From Mixophyes australis (lineage: Eukaryota; Chordata; Amphibia; Anura; Limnodynastidae): a stretch of DNA of 64,000 nt. A model generated the notes under the pieces. The model was given only the letters and a program-made list of their open reading frames with translations. It had not been told where the DNA came from and ran no database searches. Made by a program: the position numbers and the translations under genes. Below, in pieces: positions 23,135 to 32,676 of this stretch. The DNA lies in contig JAVHZZ010000004.1 of the NCBI GenBank assembly GCA_036250195.1, positions 159,276,727 to 159,340,726 of the forward strand. Direction: 5' to 3'. Each line of letters starts with the position of its first letter. Position 1 is the stretch's first letter.

Positions 23135-23475
23135 CGAGCATGTAGATTTATGTGTACACATCTGCACGATTTACCTTCATATCCGTGGTCTTCATATCTC
23201 ATAACCATCTGCTGAATCTGCAGACTCTATTTAGATCTGTCGACACTGCTGGTCGTGAGTGCATTCTCACTTCAGCATTTTCCCGACATTATTATATCGT
23301 TGTTAGGGATTTTTAGTCAGTTTGGAAAATCAAATCAAACTAAACAATGTGCTTTGGTACAATAAAACATGATCATGGGAGAGTACACACTAATGCAATA
23401 TCTGACCTAACAGTCATTTATCGTGTGATTGGCACAATAATTGGTTGAAAAACCTGTAGAGTACGCCCTGTGTAA
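23135..23475 (+). repeat. Dispersed repeat, copy 2
   Basis: Aligns with 20-327: 'ataaccatctgctgaatctg', 'gctggtcgtgagtgc', 'ttggtacaataaaacatgat' and 'tcgtgtgattggcac'. Non-coding. Termini unresolved. Confidence 0.55.
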
Positions 23476-24465
23476 TTCTGGTATTCTAGAATAAAAATAG
23501 AATTTCTGAAACTTAAGGCACATCACTAGAAGGTCTCTCACTAAATGTATCTTCCCTGATTTTAAGCAGGCTGTGAGATACAGCTAGAAATCTGTACCAC
23601 CTTTTTATTTCTGCACAAATAACCTGCAGCTGCAGTCTGTTAATCAGACTGTTGCCTGAAGGCTAGAACTGGCCTAATAGAGTGGATGCTTTCCCACACT
23701 CCTCCATTCACTATAGAGACCATGTAAACAAGCAGTGGAAAGTCAGATTCCCAATGCCATGCTAAAATTCCCTTTAAAACAAAACCATCAGAAAACTAGG
23801 AATCCAAAAATACTGTCAACCAATTACCCAGTGGTATCTCAGTCGAATGCCTATATACTATAAATCCAAATTTATCCCCTTCACATCACTTCTCAGACAT
23901 ACCTTGACATTTCTGATGCAATGAGTTCTGCCTTCTTCACCTTACAATACTTCTGTAAAAGTCACAGTGTTTGCCACCAGATTAAGAGCAAACCCTAATT
24001 TTCAAATTCTTCTTCCATGCTAGTAATTCTAGCACTTACCAGGTCAATTTTCCCTAGGTGAGCAATGACACCCACTTCTCCCTCTTTTCTTGCTGCTTCA
24101 CAAGTTTTAGTATGTGCTCTTTATCCCTTGGAGCTGTCAGTCCAGTTAGGCATCCTACATCATGCTTCAATGGAATAAGTCTTTGTAATGTTACAATGCT
24201 TTACATTGTTTTATCTAATCTTAGAATATTTTGCTTTGCTGCCACTAAGAATATGTTTTGTTTTAATATGTGTTTTTTTAAATAAATATCCATTGGTACT
24301 GACACAGTGCCTGCTAAACAGACTTTATATAAATAAATGTTAATAGTAATCTACAAAAGCAGTGAGCAGCAAGCAGCATAACACAGCAAGTGAAAGCTTG
24401 AAAAATAAAAATGTAGGGTGGTGTGTTTCAAAGAATAACACAGGTACAGTTTGAAAAATGTTAGA
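23476..24465. other. Nothing recognised
   Basis: No coding region or repeat that I can name. Confidence 0.45.
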
Positions 24466-24473
24466 GTCTAGGT

Positions 24474-24658
24474 CAGGGGTGGGCAAACCAGTCCTCAAGG
24501 GCCATATAACAGTTCATGTTTTTAGGATTTCTTTAATCATGCACAGCTGAGTTAATCTATTTGGCTGGGTCAGTAATTATCCCAGCTGTTTCTACAGACA
24601 GAAATCCTAAAAACATGAACTGTTATATGGCCCTTAAGGACTGGTTTGCCCACCCCTG
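24474..24658. mobile_element. hAT-type palindromic MITE
   Basis: The arms are inverted: 'caggggtgggcaaaccagtc' at the left and its complement ending 'cccacccctg' at 24,658. A perfect 8-bp target duplication gtctaggt lies at 24,466-24,473 and 24,659-24,666. ERV-B starts at 24,667, so its 4-bp duplication (aggt) lies within this one. Confidence 0.85.
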
Positions 24659-24666
24659 GTCTAGGT

Positions 24667-25504
24667 TGTAATGTGCGTATTGTCGCTAACCAATAACGAT
24701 TGTCGAACCTCGATTTGTGTTTCCAAAGCACAGAGATTTATTCGCAATAAGTGGAAAAATATGCTCAAGCGAAGTAATAGTAAATACAGCCGTTACTTAT
24801 CGCAGGCACTCTGGATCCAGTGCAGTCATTCAATCCTGAAGTCTGGGGACAAGATGTCTGCACTCTGGATCACAAGCTGCTGCTTATATACACAATCAAA
24901 TACAGTAATACAATGAAGAAGGTATGGCTTGCATCTATTGGTCCGGGTCTCAGGAATGTCCAAGGGGTCGTCAATCATTGGCTGGTTCATCCTAAGGAAT
25001 CCAAAGGAGGGTGTCATCTCTGCAGGGGGTATGCTCTGCTCTTCCCGCCAGAATTCCTTAGTCTTAAGTAGTTCATAATTCCCTATCATTCATAACTTGC
25101 GTATGCACTCTGCGATTCCCTCGCAGAGCGCACCAAACAGTAGGATATGTAACAAGGTTCATTATGATACCACTCATGATGTTATTCCTTTAACCCGTTC
25201 TGTGTATTTCACTAATATGCATGTAACTCTGATATAACATATAAATACTACTATATTTCGACATAACTGACTATGTGTTGCAACTACCAATAATGTGAAC
25301 TATTTTATAAGTATGTGTGTTTGTGCGAATGTATGGTAAAAGACCAATTACTGTTGCTGCCACGTGTAGTGGATGCGTACGCCCTTTCACGCCGTAGCGT
25401 GCCCTTGTACGTCATAGCGTATCGTACGCATCTTTTCAGACAAAGACAACCAAGTTTGCTAGACTTTAATTGAAATGACTTTATCCAATTTACTGACTTC
25501 GACA
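24667..25504 (-). repeat. 3' LTR of ERV-B
   Basis: In provirus orientation it starts TGTCGAAG and ends CATTACA. A TATATAAG box is at 24,893-24,900 and AATAAA at 24,737-24,742 (both on the minus strand). It pairs with 33,672-34,507. Confidence 0.93.
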
Positions 25505-25535
25505 GTTCCACCCTTTGATAGTGTAATAAACTATC
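25505..25535 (-). promoter_or_regulatory. Polypurine tract and adjacent stem-loop of ERV-B
   Basis: In provirus sense the tract is aaagggtggaac, directly before the LTR. It is preceded by a gatag...ctatc stem-loop (25,517-25,535) matching the one in ERV-A. Confidence 0.75.
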
Positions 25536-25677
25536 ACCCAATCACCGTTTCAAGTTCAGGATTATACAATACTTCTTCACAGACCATGATCTCGGTATCT
25601 GGTACCACCCTTTCAGTCTCTTTCTCAGTGTTACTCCCATGAGACCGTTTTCCACACTATAACACAGTAGGAACGCA

Positions 25678-27372
25678 TTAGACAACTAAACCAATCGCTA
25701 AGATGACACCCAGTATAAGGAGAAGGAGCTTACCTACACTCGCAATCATTTCCTGTACCCACTCCCCCAGACCGGAGAACCATTTTGCTGGGTTCAACCA
25801 TGAGAACCAACCCGCCACCTTTTCCCCGACCTCATATAACGAAGAATTATGGCTCTTTCGAAATTCCCATTTCAGCTGCAAAATTTCATCCATCTTCCGG
25901 TCTATAACCTCTTTAGGGTCTTCCGTATTATTTGTAATGTACGTGCAACATTTGACACCGAACTGGATGGCCAGTGTCACACAGTACCCACCAGTAATAG
26001 AGGTGAGATAATTTAGTACCAGTCTATGTTGCACCAACTCCTTCTTGTACGCTTGTAGCTCCCTTCCAGTATACCTGAAAGTGTCATCATACATCTCGGT
26101 GATATTATCTATTAATTTAGCTAGGTCTTGGATATATTTAAAGTTTAATGTTCCCCGAGCGGTCCTGGTGAGATCTAGAGCAACCATAACTTGGAAACCA
26201 GCAGTTTCACTAATCAATTTGGTAGCTATGGGTTCCTCACCAGGAATCATATTTCTCTTGCCACGGTGTTCATACTGTGTGTGTATGTATGGTGGTGATG
26301 TAGTCTTGTGAATATCTATCATTTCTTCATGAGTAATAGTCATGATTTCAGGAACCAGTTTAGCTAGGAAACACAAGCCCTTGGAACTCGGAGTCACCCA
26401 GGAATAAGCTTTCCTTCCACAAACAAAATACACATCATCAGGGAGAACATAAGGAACATTATGCCCATGAATTATATCACACAGAGTTTTGATAAAACTA
26501 CCCATGCCTAGTGTCTCCATCTGCTCTAGACACGTGTCGGCATTAATGATATTTTCACATTTATCTGTAGAGACTTTTCCAATAGATACCTTCTTATGTT
26601 TGGTTATACGCCCTAACTTGTGACTTCCATCAGCATTCCTGCCTAGTAGTGACCTTGTGAGTCTCTCTCTAAAATGAGTGTGGCGAGCCATTGTCTGATC
26701 TGATAGGTCAGCCTCCCAATTCTCCAGGCGCTTTGCATGAGATATGTTTAGGCACAGCAAAGATCTGCCTATGGAGTATTGTCGAAGCGTCAGACTAGGG
26801 GACCTAGTGTTATTGTACCTCCCTTCTATGGGCCTCCCACCCCTTAATTCGAGTACTTCGGATATGTTTAGAGGGAATGGCACTAGTCCTATGTTATGCT
26901 GCCCTTGAGGCACGTGAGAGCACACCCAACACTCAGTTTGGTTTAGCACCTTACCCACCAGGGAGTGATAATCCTCCAAAGGATGCCCGCCTATATTCAG
27001 AGTACTGGGGGACTGGCATCGTTGGATGCATCTCTCGTCAACTAGGGAGTTGCAGAACTTGCAGATACAATACTCATCAGACAATAGCCCCTCACACTGC
27101 CTCCGAGTTCCTGAGCTAGCAGACCTTTTCATAACCCCTGGACCAAGTTTGATAGTGGGCTGCTCAGGATATCCTATTAACTTTTCTTCGACCTCTATTT
27201 CATCCGTATCACTCCCAGAACTCTCCTCCGTCCTCCATCCTCCTTCACAAAAATAGAATGTCCTAGAAAAAGTAAAAACAAGGAAAATACTGGAACAAAA
27301 GAAAAACAAAACCCGCCACTCCATCGCTGGAAAGATAGTTCTGAGGCAACGTCTCTGGTTCAGGTGTCTCAA
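25678..27372 (-). CDS. env: ERV-B Env glycoprotein
   Basis: 564 residues from the first Met; Met17 (27,324) opens a cleaner signal peptide with a hydrophobic run to about residue 35. The surface subunit has a CWVC motif (148-151), the CxxC type that gamma-like Envs use for disulphide linkage to TM. A furin-type RGKR site is at 370-373. The transmembrane subunit has a heptad-like helix (about 400-455) and then a Cys464-x10-Cys475-Cys476 arrangement, instead of the usual Cys-x6-Cys-Cys. The membrane segment is about 547-564, and the stop follows it at once, leaving no cytoplasmic tail. NxS/T sites include 144, 169, 187, 209, 423, 481 and 509. It mediates receptor binding and fusion in exogenous relatives. 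The start lies 10 bp after the pol stop and is probably reached by splicing. Confidence 0.9.
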   Translation of the reverse strand: MRHLNQRRCLRTIFPAMEWRVLFFFCSSIFLVFTFSRTFYFCEGGWRTEESSGSDTDEIEVEEKLIGYPEQPTIKLGPGVMKRSASSGTRRQCEGLLSDEYCICKFCNSLVDERCIQRCQSPSTLNIGGHPLEDYHSLVGKVLNQTECWVCSHVPQGQHNIGLVPFPLNISEVLELRGGRPIEGRYNNTRSPSLTLRQYSIGRSLLCLNISHAKRLENWEADLSDQTMARHTHFRERLTRSLLGRNADGSHKLGRITKHKKVSIGKVSTDKCENIINADTCLEQMETLGMGSFIKTLCDIIHGHNVPYVLPDDVYFVCGRKAYSWVTPSSKGLCFLAKLVPEIMTITHEEMIDIHKTTSPPYIHTQYEHRGKRNMIPGEEPIATKLISETAGFQVMVALDLTRTARGTLNFKYIQDLAKLIDNITEMYDDTFRYTGRELQAYKKELVQHRLVLNYLTSITGGYCVTLAIQFGVKCCTYITNNTEDPKEVIDRKMDEILQLKWEFRKSHNSSLYEVGEKVAGWFSWLNPAKWFSGLGEWVQEMIASVGKLLLLILGVILAIGLVV

Positions 27373-27381
27373 CTGCAGGCT

Positions 27382-30300
27382 TTAGGTCTCCCGGAACAGG
27401 CTCAAAAGTGACAGCTCTATGTCGTCGGTCTGAGTCTTGTCTTGCACTTTCTCCGGATTATGGACTCTCCTGCAGTGGGTGGAATGGACCCAAGTGTCTC
27501 TCTCTGCAACCTTCAGTGATGTAGTACTGGTCAGCAGCACTTGGTACGGGCCTTCCCAACGGTCTGTTAAACAACCTGAACGTAAGAAATTGCGGATCAT
27601 AACATAGTCTCCAGGTTCAACATCATGACAGTTCGTCTCTGGCATACCAGGTGACAGCATTTTTAGTTTTTGTTGTTGTTGTTTCAGCTGTCTACTCATT
27701 CTTATAAGATATTGTACAGTCACTTCATTATTACACTTTAAGTCGTCCTGTGGACTCACGATCAAATGAGGTTGTCGTCCGAACAGTTTCTCAAAGGGGG
27801 ACAGATTAAGAGGAGGTCTAGGAGTGGTTCGAATGCTGTGGAGGACCAACGGCAAAGCCTCAGGCCATGCCAACCCAGTTTCAGCCATTATCTTACCTAG
27901 TTTGTTCTTTATAGTACCATTTGCTCTCTCCACCTTACCACTGGCTTGTGGTCGGTAAGGGGTGTGAAGTCTGCTACTGATTCCCATAAGTTTACACATA
28001 TTTTGGAAGACATCACCAGTAAAATGGGTACCCCTATCACTTTCAATGATTCTAGGGATACCGAACCTACACACAAAGTCTTGTACAATTTTCTTTGCAG
28101 TGAACACAGCAGTATTAGTGGCTGCCGGATATGCTTCTACCCAACCGGAAAACACATCAATACACACTAACACATACTTTAGATTCCTGCACGGTGGTAG
28201 TTGGATATAGTCAATTTGTATTACCTGAAAAGGTCCGTCTGTAGGAGGGATGTGGGATGGCTCAGTTGGAATAGTTTTCCCAACATTTTTCCTCAAACAA
28301 GTAAGACATGACATTGCTTTCTTACCAGCTTGAGAGGAAAATCCGGGAGCACACCAGTATGCTCTCACCAGTTTGCACATACCTTCTTTACCCAGGTGAG
28401 TCAGGCCGTGTGCTGCTTCAGCCAGGCTTGGATAGTATGTTCGGGGAGCTACAGGCTTACCTTGTCCATCCCTCCAAAGTCCTGAGGACTCTTGACCACA
28501 TCCCTTCGCCTTCCAGACCGCCTTCTCCTGCAGGGAACACAAATCTTGCATTTCAATTAATTTCTGCATGTCTAATGTCTGAAAAACCATCATAGTCTCG
28601 GTCGATACAGTCATAGGTTGCCCTGCTGCCCATTTAGCAGCTTCGTCTGCCCTGTTGTTGCCCAATGACACTGGGTCTTCTTCAAAGGTATGGGCTTTGC
28701 ACTTTATGACGGCTACTGTTCTGGGTAACTGTATCGCTGTCAGAAGTCCTTTTATGTGTTGTGAGTGTGCCACTGGTGTACCTGCTGCTGTCGTAAAGTT
28801 TCTAAGACGCCAAAGGGCCCCAAAATCGTGCACTACCCCAAAGGCGTACCTAGAGTCAGTATATATATTGGCTGATTTACCCTCTGCCAGTTCACACGCT
28901 CTCTTTAGTGCTACTAGTTCCGCCACCTGGGCTGAGTGAGGTGGACCAAGGGGTTCAGCTTCTACCACATCCTGATCGTCTACAACAGCGTAACCAGTAC
29001 ATAGCTCTCCTGTCTCTGTCTGTCTATGGCAACTTCCGTCTGTATAAAACGTAAAATCTACATTTTCTAAGGGGGTGTCACGTATGTCGGGCCTTGCAGT
29101 AAAGGTCTGATTCAGGTGTTCCATACAGTCATGCGTGTCAGTATTCTTGCCTAACTCATCATCAACCAGGGTCTCCTCACCTCCCACCCTTTGTGTCTCT
29201 TGAGACACATACGGAAGGTATGTAGCTGGATTTAGGGTGCTACATCGTTTGATGGTGATGTTTGAGGGTGCCATCAGGGCTAGTTCCCACTTTGTGAATC
29301 TAGCTGAAGAAACATGTCTGGTTTGGGCTGAATTTAACAGAGCTGATACAGCATGGGGTGTATAGATGGTTGAATTATGTCCTAATACTACATCCTCGCT
29401 CTTACTTACTAGAAGGGCCGTTGCTGCTACACTTCTGAGACATGTTGGGAGTGACCTTGCCACATTGTCTAATTGTGCACTGTAGTATGCTACCGGTCTG
29501 CTAGCGTCACCATGTTTCTGTGCGAGGACACCTGCTGCACAGCCATCAGCTTCTGTACAAAATAGCTCAAAAGGCTTTTCATAATCAGGTATTCCCAATG
29601 CAGGTGCTCTTGTCAGACTATCTTTAAGGTTAAAGAACGCTTGCTCTGACTCTTCTGTGTGTACGACACGTTCTGGTTTTGAGGAAGAGACTAGCTCCTG
29701 CAATGGTAATGCCAGAATAGAAAAACCTGGGATCCATGACCTACAGTATCCACACATCCCCAAGAAAGTACGAATCTGCTTCTGGCTCTGTGGCAGGGTC
29801 ATGTGTTGTATGGCCTCAATTCTGTCGGTTGTCAGGTGTCTTAGCCCCTTAGTGAGGCAGTGTCCTAAGTATTTGACCTTAGTCTGACATGGCTGTAATT
29901 TATCCTTTGCCACCTTGTGCCCTGTTTGTGAAAGATGAAGCAACAACAATTTAGTATCATGTAAACATGACATAAAAGAATCAGAGCACAACAACAAATC
30001 GTCCACATATTGAATTAGAACAGACCCATTGTGGGGTTGAAAGGATTGCAAACAGTCATGTAAGGCTTGGGAGAAAATACTGGGGCTGTCAATGAACCCC
30101 TGGGGTAGTCTGGTCCATGTGTACTGCACTCCCCTGTAGGAGAATGCAAAAAGGTATTGGCAGTCAGGGTGAAGAGGGACTGAAAAGAAAGCAGAACATA
30201 GATCAATGACAGTAAAATGACTGGCAGACGGTGGAATCTGCATGAGGATGACAGCTGGATTCGGCACTACGGGGAATTGGCTCTCAACAACTTTGTTAAT

Positions 30301-31056
30301 TCCCCTTAAGTCCTGGACTAATCTATAGCCCCTCCCCCCACTCTTCTTCACAGGGAAAATGGGACTATTTGCTGTACTGGCTGTACGAATTAAAATCCCT
30401 TGTTGTAACAGCCTCTCAATAACAGGATATACCCCTAGTTCCACCTCCGGTTTTAATGGATACTGTGGGATTTTTGGAGCTATCCTACCACTTTTTAGAT
30501 TGACCATGACAGGGGCTACGTTTGCCATTAGTCCAGTGTCCTGTCCATCTCTGGTCCATAGGGAACCTGGTATTTCCAGCAACATCCCCTTTACTTGAGA
30601 TGGACTTTGTTCTATAACAGGAGAGTGTAACATTAACCTTGGAGGGGTGTCCAATATGTCCTGTACCTCATGTGCAACCTTCTCGGGTATATCTAGGAAC
30701 ACACCATCTGAAGTACAGTATATGACACATCCCCTTTTACATAACAAGTCTCTCCCTAGCAAGTTAGTAGGAGCCGCTGCAGCCAAGAGAAACGAATGCT
30801 TAGTATGCAGAGGCCCGATAGTAACTTCGGCGGGTTTAGTTAGAGGATAATGTAACACTTTTCCCGTCACCCCCATAGCTGGAATAGTTTTGCTGGTCAC
30901 CTGTAGATTGAAAGGAGAGGTTATCACAGATCGGGCCGCCCCTGTATCTACAAGAAAAGTTTGTTTCCTGCCAGCTATGTCAACTATCATTGTTGGTTCT
31001 TCACTCTGACTCTCAGTTAACCTCACTGGCTGTAGACTACAGGTATGACCTGACCC
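27382..31056 (-). CDS. pol: ERV-B Pol: protease, reverse transcriptase, RNase H, integrase
   Basis: Open in frame with gag after the UAG at 31,057-31,059, so it should be made as Gag-Pol by readthrough. Residues below count from the first Met (31,026; 1,214 aa). Protease: DTGA at 27-30. Reverse transcriptase: Asp275, LPQGF 307-311 and YVDD 340-343. RNase H: Asp663 in YTDGS, Glu703, Asp724 and Asp794. Integrase: zinc-binding His873, His877, Cys907, Cys910; catalytic Asp939, Asp997, Glu1033; and a GPY-type C-terminal block RWEGPYQVL (1156-1164). The length is full for a gamma-type Pol, and no catalytic residue looks lost. A homologous pol is absent from ERV-A. Confidence 0.95.
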   Translation of the reverse strand, partial: GSGHTCSLQPVRLTESQSEEPTMIVDIAGRKQTFLVDTGAARSVITSPFNLQVTSKTIPAMGVTGKVLHYPLTKPAEVTIGPLHTKHSFLLAAAAPTNLLGRDLLCKRGCVIYCTSDGVFLDIPEKVAHEVQDILDTPPRLMLHSPVIEQSPSQVKGMLLEIPGSLWTRDGQDTGLMANVAPVMVNLKSGRIAPKIPQYPLKPEVELGVYPVIERLLQQGILIRTASTANSPIFPVKKSGGRGYRLVQDLRGINKVVESQFPVVPNPAVILMQIPPSASHFTVIDLCSAFFSVPLHPDCQYLFAFSYRGVQYTWTRLPQGFIDSPSIFSQALHDCLQSFQPHNGSVLIQYVDDLLLCSDSFMSCLHDTKLLLLHLSQTGHKVAKDKLQPCQTKVKYLGHCLTKGLRHLTTDRIEAIQHMTLPQSQKQIRTFLGMCGYCRSWIPGFSILALPLQELVSSSKPERVVHTEESEQAFFNLKDSLTRAPALGIPDYEKPFELFCTEADGCAAGVLAQKHGDASRPVAYYSAQLDNVARSLPTCLRSVAATALLVSKSEDVVLGHNSTIYTPHAVSALLNSAQTRHVSSARFTKWELALMAPSNITIKRCSTLNPATYLPYVSQETQRVGGEETLVDDELGKNTDTHDCMEHLNQTFTARPDIRDTPLENVDFTFYTDGSCHRQTETGELCTGYAVVDDQDVVEAEPLGPPHSAQVAELVALKRACELAEGKSANIYTDSRYAFGVVHDFGALWRLRNFTTAAGTPVAHSQHIKGLLTAIQLPRTVAVIKCKAHTFEEDPVSLGNNRADEAAKWAAGQPMTVSTETMMVFQTLDMQKLIEMQDLCSLQEKAVWKAKGCGQESSGLWRDGQGKPVAPRTYYPSLAEAAHGLTHLGKEGMCKLVRAYWCAPGFSSQAGKKAMSCLTCLRKNVGKTIPTEPSHIPPTDGPFQVIQIDYIQLPPCRNLKYVLVCIDVFSGWVEAYPAATNTAVFTAKKIVQDFVCRFGIPRIIESDRGTHFTGDVFQNMCKLMGISSRLHTPYRPQASGKVERANGTIKNKLGKIMAETGLAWPEALPLVLHSIRTTPRPPLNLSPFEKLFGRQPHLIVSPQDDLKCNNEVTVQYLIRMSRQLKQQQQKLKMLSPGMPETNCHDVEPGDYVMIRNFLRSGCLTDRWEGPYQVLLTSTTSLKVAERDTWVHSTHCRRVHNPEKVQDKTQTDDIELSLLSLFRET

Positions 31057-31059
31057 CTA
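31010..31059 (-). promoter_or_regulatory. gag-pol stop-codon readthrough signal
   Basis: Gag ends CAG CGC TAG, and pol continues in the same frame with GGG TCA GGT. Four bases after the UAG, CAGGT CAT ACCTG can form a hairpin, followed by a second palindrome CTGTAG T CTACAG. UAG followed by G and a nearby stem or pseudoknot is the arrangement used by murine-leukaemia-type viruses. Efficiency is not predictable from sequence. Confidence 0.7.
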
Positions 31060-32676
31060 GCGCTGACTATTGATTTCCGGCGCAGCATTTGCTGCCGTAA
31101 TATGCGCGGGTAGATGTGAGTCTTCTAGTCTATGTGAATCCTTTCTTGGAGGATATCTATGTGACCCACCCCTATGTGTATTGAGTCTTTCTTTATTACA
31201 ATCTCTCCTGTAATGTCCTTCCTCGTTACAGTTGAAACACCTGATCACTTTATGTTTCCTGTTATATGGGTTGTATGCTGGTGGTCGTGTGTGCACCCCT
31301 TCTAGAGCCTGTATACTTACCGTCATTAACTTATCACTTTTCTCTTCCCTTTTTCTAAAAAGGTTCTTGTCATGCTCCACAGCAGACTCCCTAAGGAAGT
31401 CTACCGTGACGCCTCTCCAATTAGGTAATGTGGTTTGTACTCTCGTCTTTAAATTTTCCCTAAGGCCATCCATCAGTACCCCTACAGCTACCTCTCTGTG
31501 ATGTGGGTCCTCACTTATGTTGGATATCCCAGTAAATCGTGCGATCGCTGTTATAGCTCTAGCAAAGTAATCTGAGGCAGTTTCACTATCCTTTTGTTTA
31601 ATGGTGAAAATCTTACTCCAATTTACTACTACTGGAAAACAGATGGCTAAGTGTTTGACAATTTGTTCTATATTCCGTTGGTTAATCTCATCAGTCAGGG
31701 TGTCATCTTCCTCCAACAAACAATCTCCAATAAATTTTTGTATGTTAGTATTGGGAGGAAGACACGCCCTCAACACTACCCGCCAATCCTTACTGGTTGG
31801 TTCGTGAGCATTTCCTAAGTCTTTAACAAATTTCTGACATTTAGCTAACTCTTTTCTAGGATCTGGGAATTCAGTCATAATGGAACGTAATTCTGATCTA
31901 GTCCAGGGACAATGCATTGTAACATTTCTTAAAGGAACTACACCATCCTTATCCGGTTTCCCATTGGGAACTGATATTGTGCGGACCGGAAACACACCCT
32001 CTGGTACACTAACTTCAGGGGACACTACAGGATTTACAGGCCCTAGATTTAGAACACTTTCACTCCTAGTGATCACGCTACTCTCACCTATCTCAGCCAT
32101 TTTCTCATACTTGCGCTGAGCCTCTAGTACATTAACAGCATGGGCAATGGCCGAAATCACAGTGGGTTCATCTTCATTTTCAGATACACTTGATTGAAAC
32201 TGATTTAAAACAGGGTACAACTTAGTAATTTTTCTATTTTCAGTTTTAACAACGGCTGTACTTACCCCTCCCGCCACATAAGGTGGTGGGGGCGCGCTTG
32301 CGCTGAGTTCGCCACGCTTCTCAATGGTTGCATCCGCCTTGCGCGCGCTTTTCGCCACGCCTTTTTCCGGTTTGCATCCGCTGCTCTGCCACGTGTTACC
32401 TTCCATTTGCCACAATTTTAAACAATCATTATGTCTATTTCTCTTTTTCGTTGACTTGATCAACCATATTTTATCTTTTACAGTATTCAGTACCTCTGCA
32501 TTAAAACTCCCTATTGTTGGGAAAGGCCTATCACAAGCTTTGGTCATCCCGACCCACGTGTCACAATACACAGTTGCATATGCACCATACTTCTTACACA
32601 TGAGAAACCTCGCTGAACCAATAGGGCCTTCCTTAGGCAGTACACTGACCATCTCTAGCGTATGCTTAGCACCCAT
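31057..32676 (-). CDS. gag: ERV-B Gag polyprotein
   Basis: 539 residues from the Met-Gly start MGAKHTLE at 32,676, chosen because Gly2 fits N-myristoylation and the site aligns with ERV-A. An in-frame open extension reaches 32,781. Matrix is at the N-terminus, with a PPPPY late-domain motif at about 129-133. Capsid spans roughly 255-450, with EFPDPRKELAKCQKF and GVLMDGLRENLKTRV. A second PPxY motif (PPAY) is at 465-468, and one CCHC zinc knuckle CFNCNEEGHYRRDC at 480-493. ERV-A has two knuckles. It assembles the particle and packages RNA in exogenous relatives. The frame ends at the UAG readthrough site. Confidence 0.93.
   Translation of the reverse strand: MGAKHTLEMVSVLPKEGPIGSARFLMCKKYGAYATVYCDTWVGMTKACDRPFPTIGSFNAEVLNTVKDKIWLIKSTKKRNRHNDCLKLWQMEGNTWQSSGCKPEKGVAKSARKADATIEKRGELSASAPPPPYVAGGVSTAVVKTENRKITKLYPVLNQFQSSVSENEDEPTVISAIAHAVNVLEAQRKYEKMAEIGESSVITRSESVLNLGPVNPVVSPEVSVPEGVFPVRTISVPNGKPDKDGVVPLRNVTMHCPWTRSELRSIMTEFPDPRKELAKCQKFVKDLGNAHEPTSKDWRVVLRACLPPNTNIQKFIGDCLLEEDDTLTDEINQRNIEQIVKHLAICFPVVVNWSKIFTIKQKDSETASDYFARAITAIARFTGISNISEDPHHREVAVGVLMDGLRENLKTRVQTTLPNWRGVTVDFLRESAVEHDKNLFRKREEKSDKLMTVSIQALEGVHTRPPAYNPYNRKHKVIRCFNCNEEGHYRRDCNKERLNTHRGGSHRYPPRKDSHRLEDSHLPAHITAANAAPEINSQR

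Noticed and set aside
24671..25089. Frames on both strands in ERV-B LTRs (repeated at 33,676-34,094)
   Set aside because: They are within U3/R regulatory sequence, have no domain, and appear twice because the LTR does.
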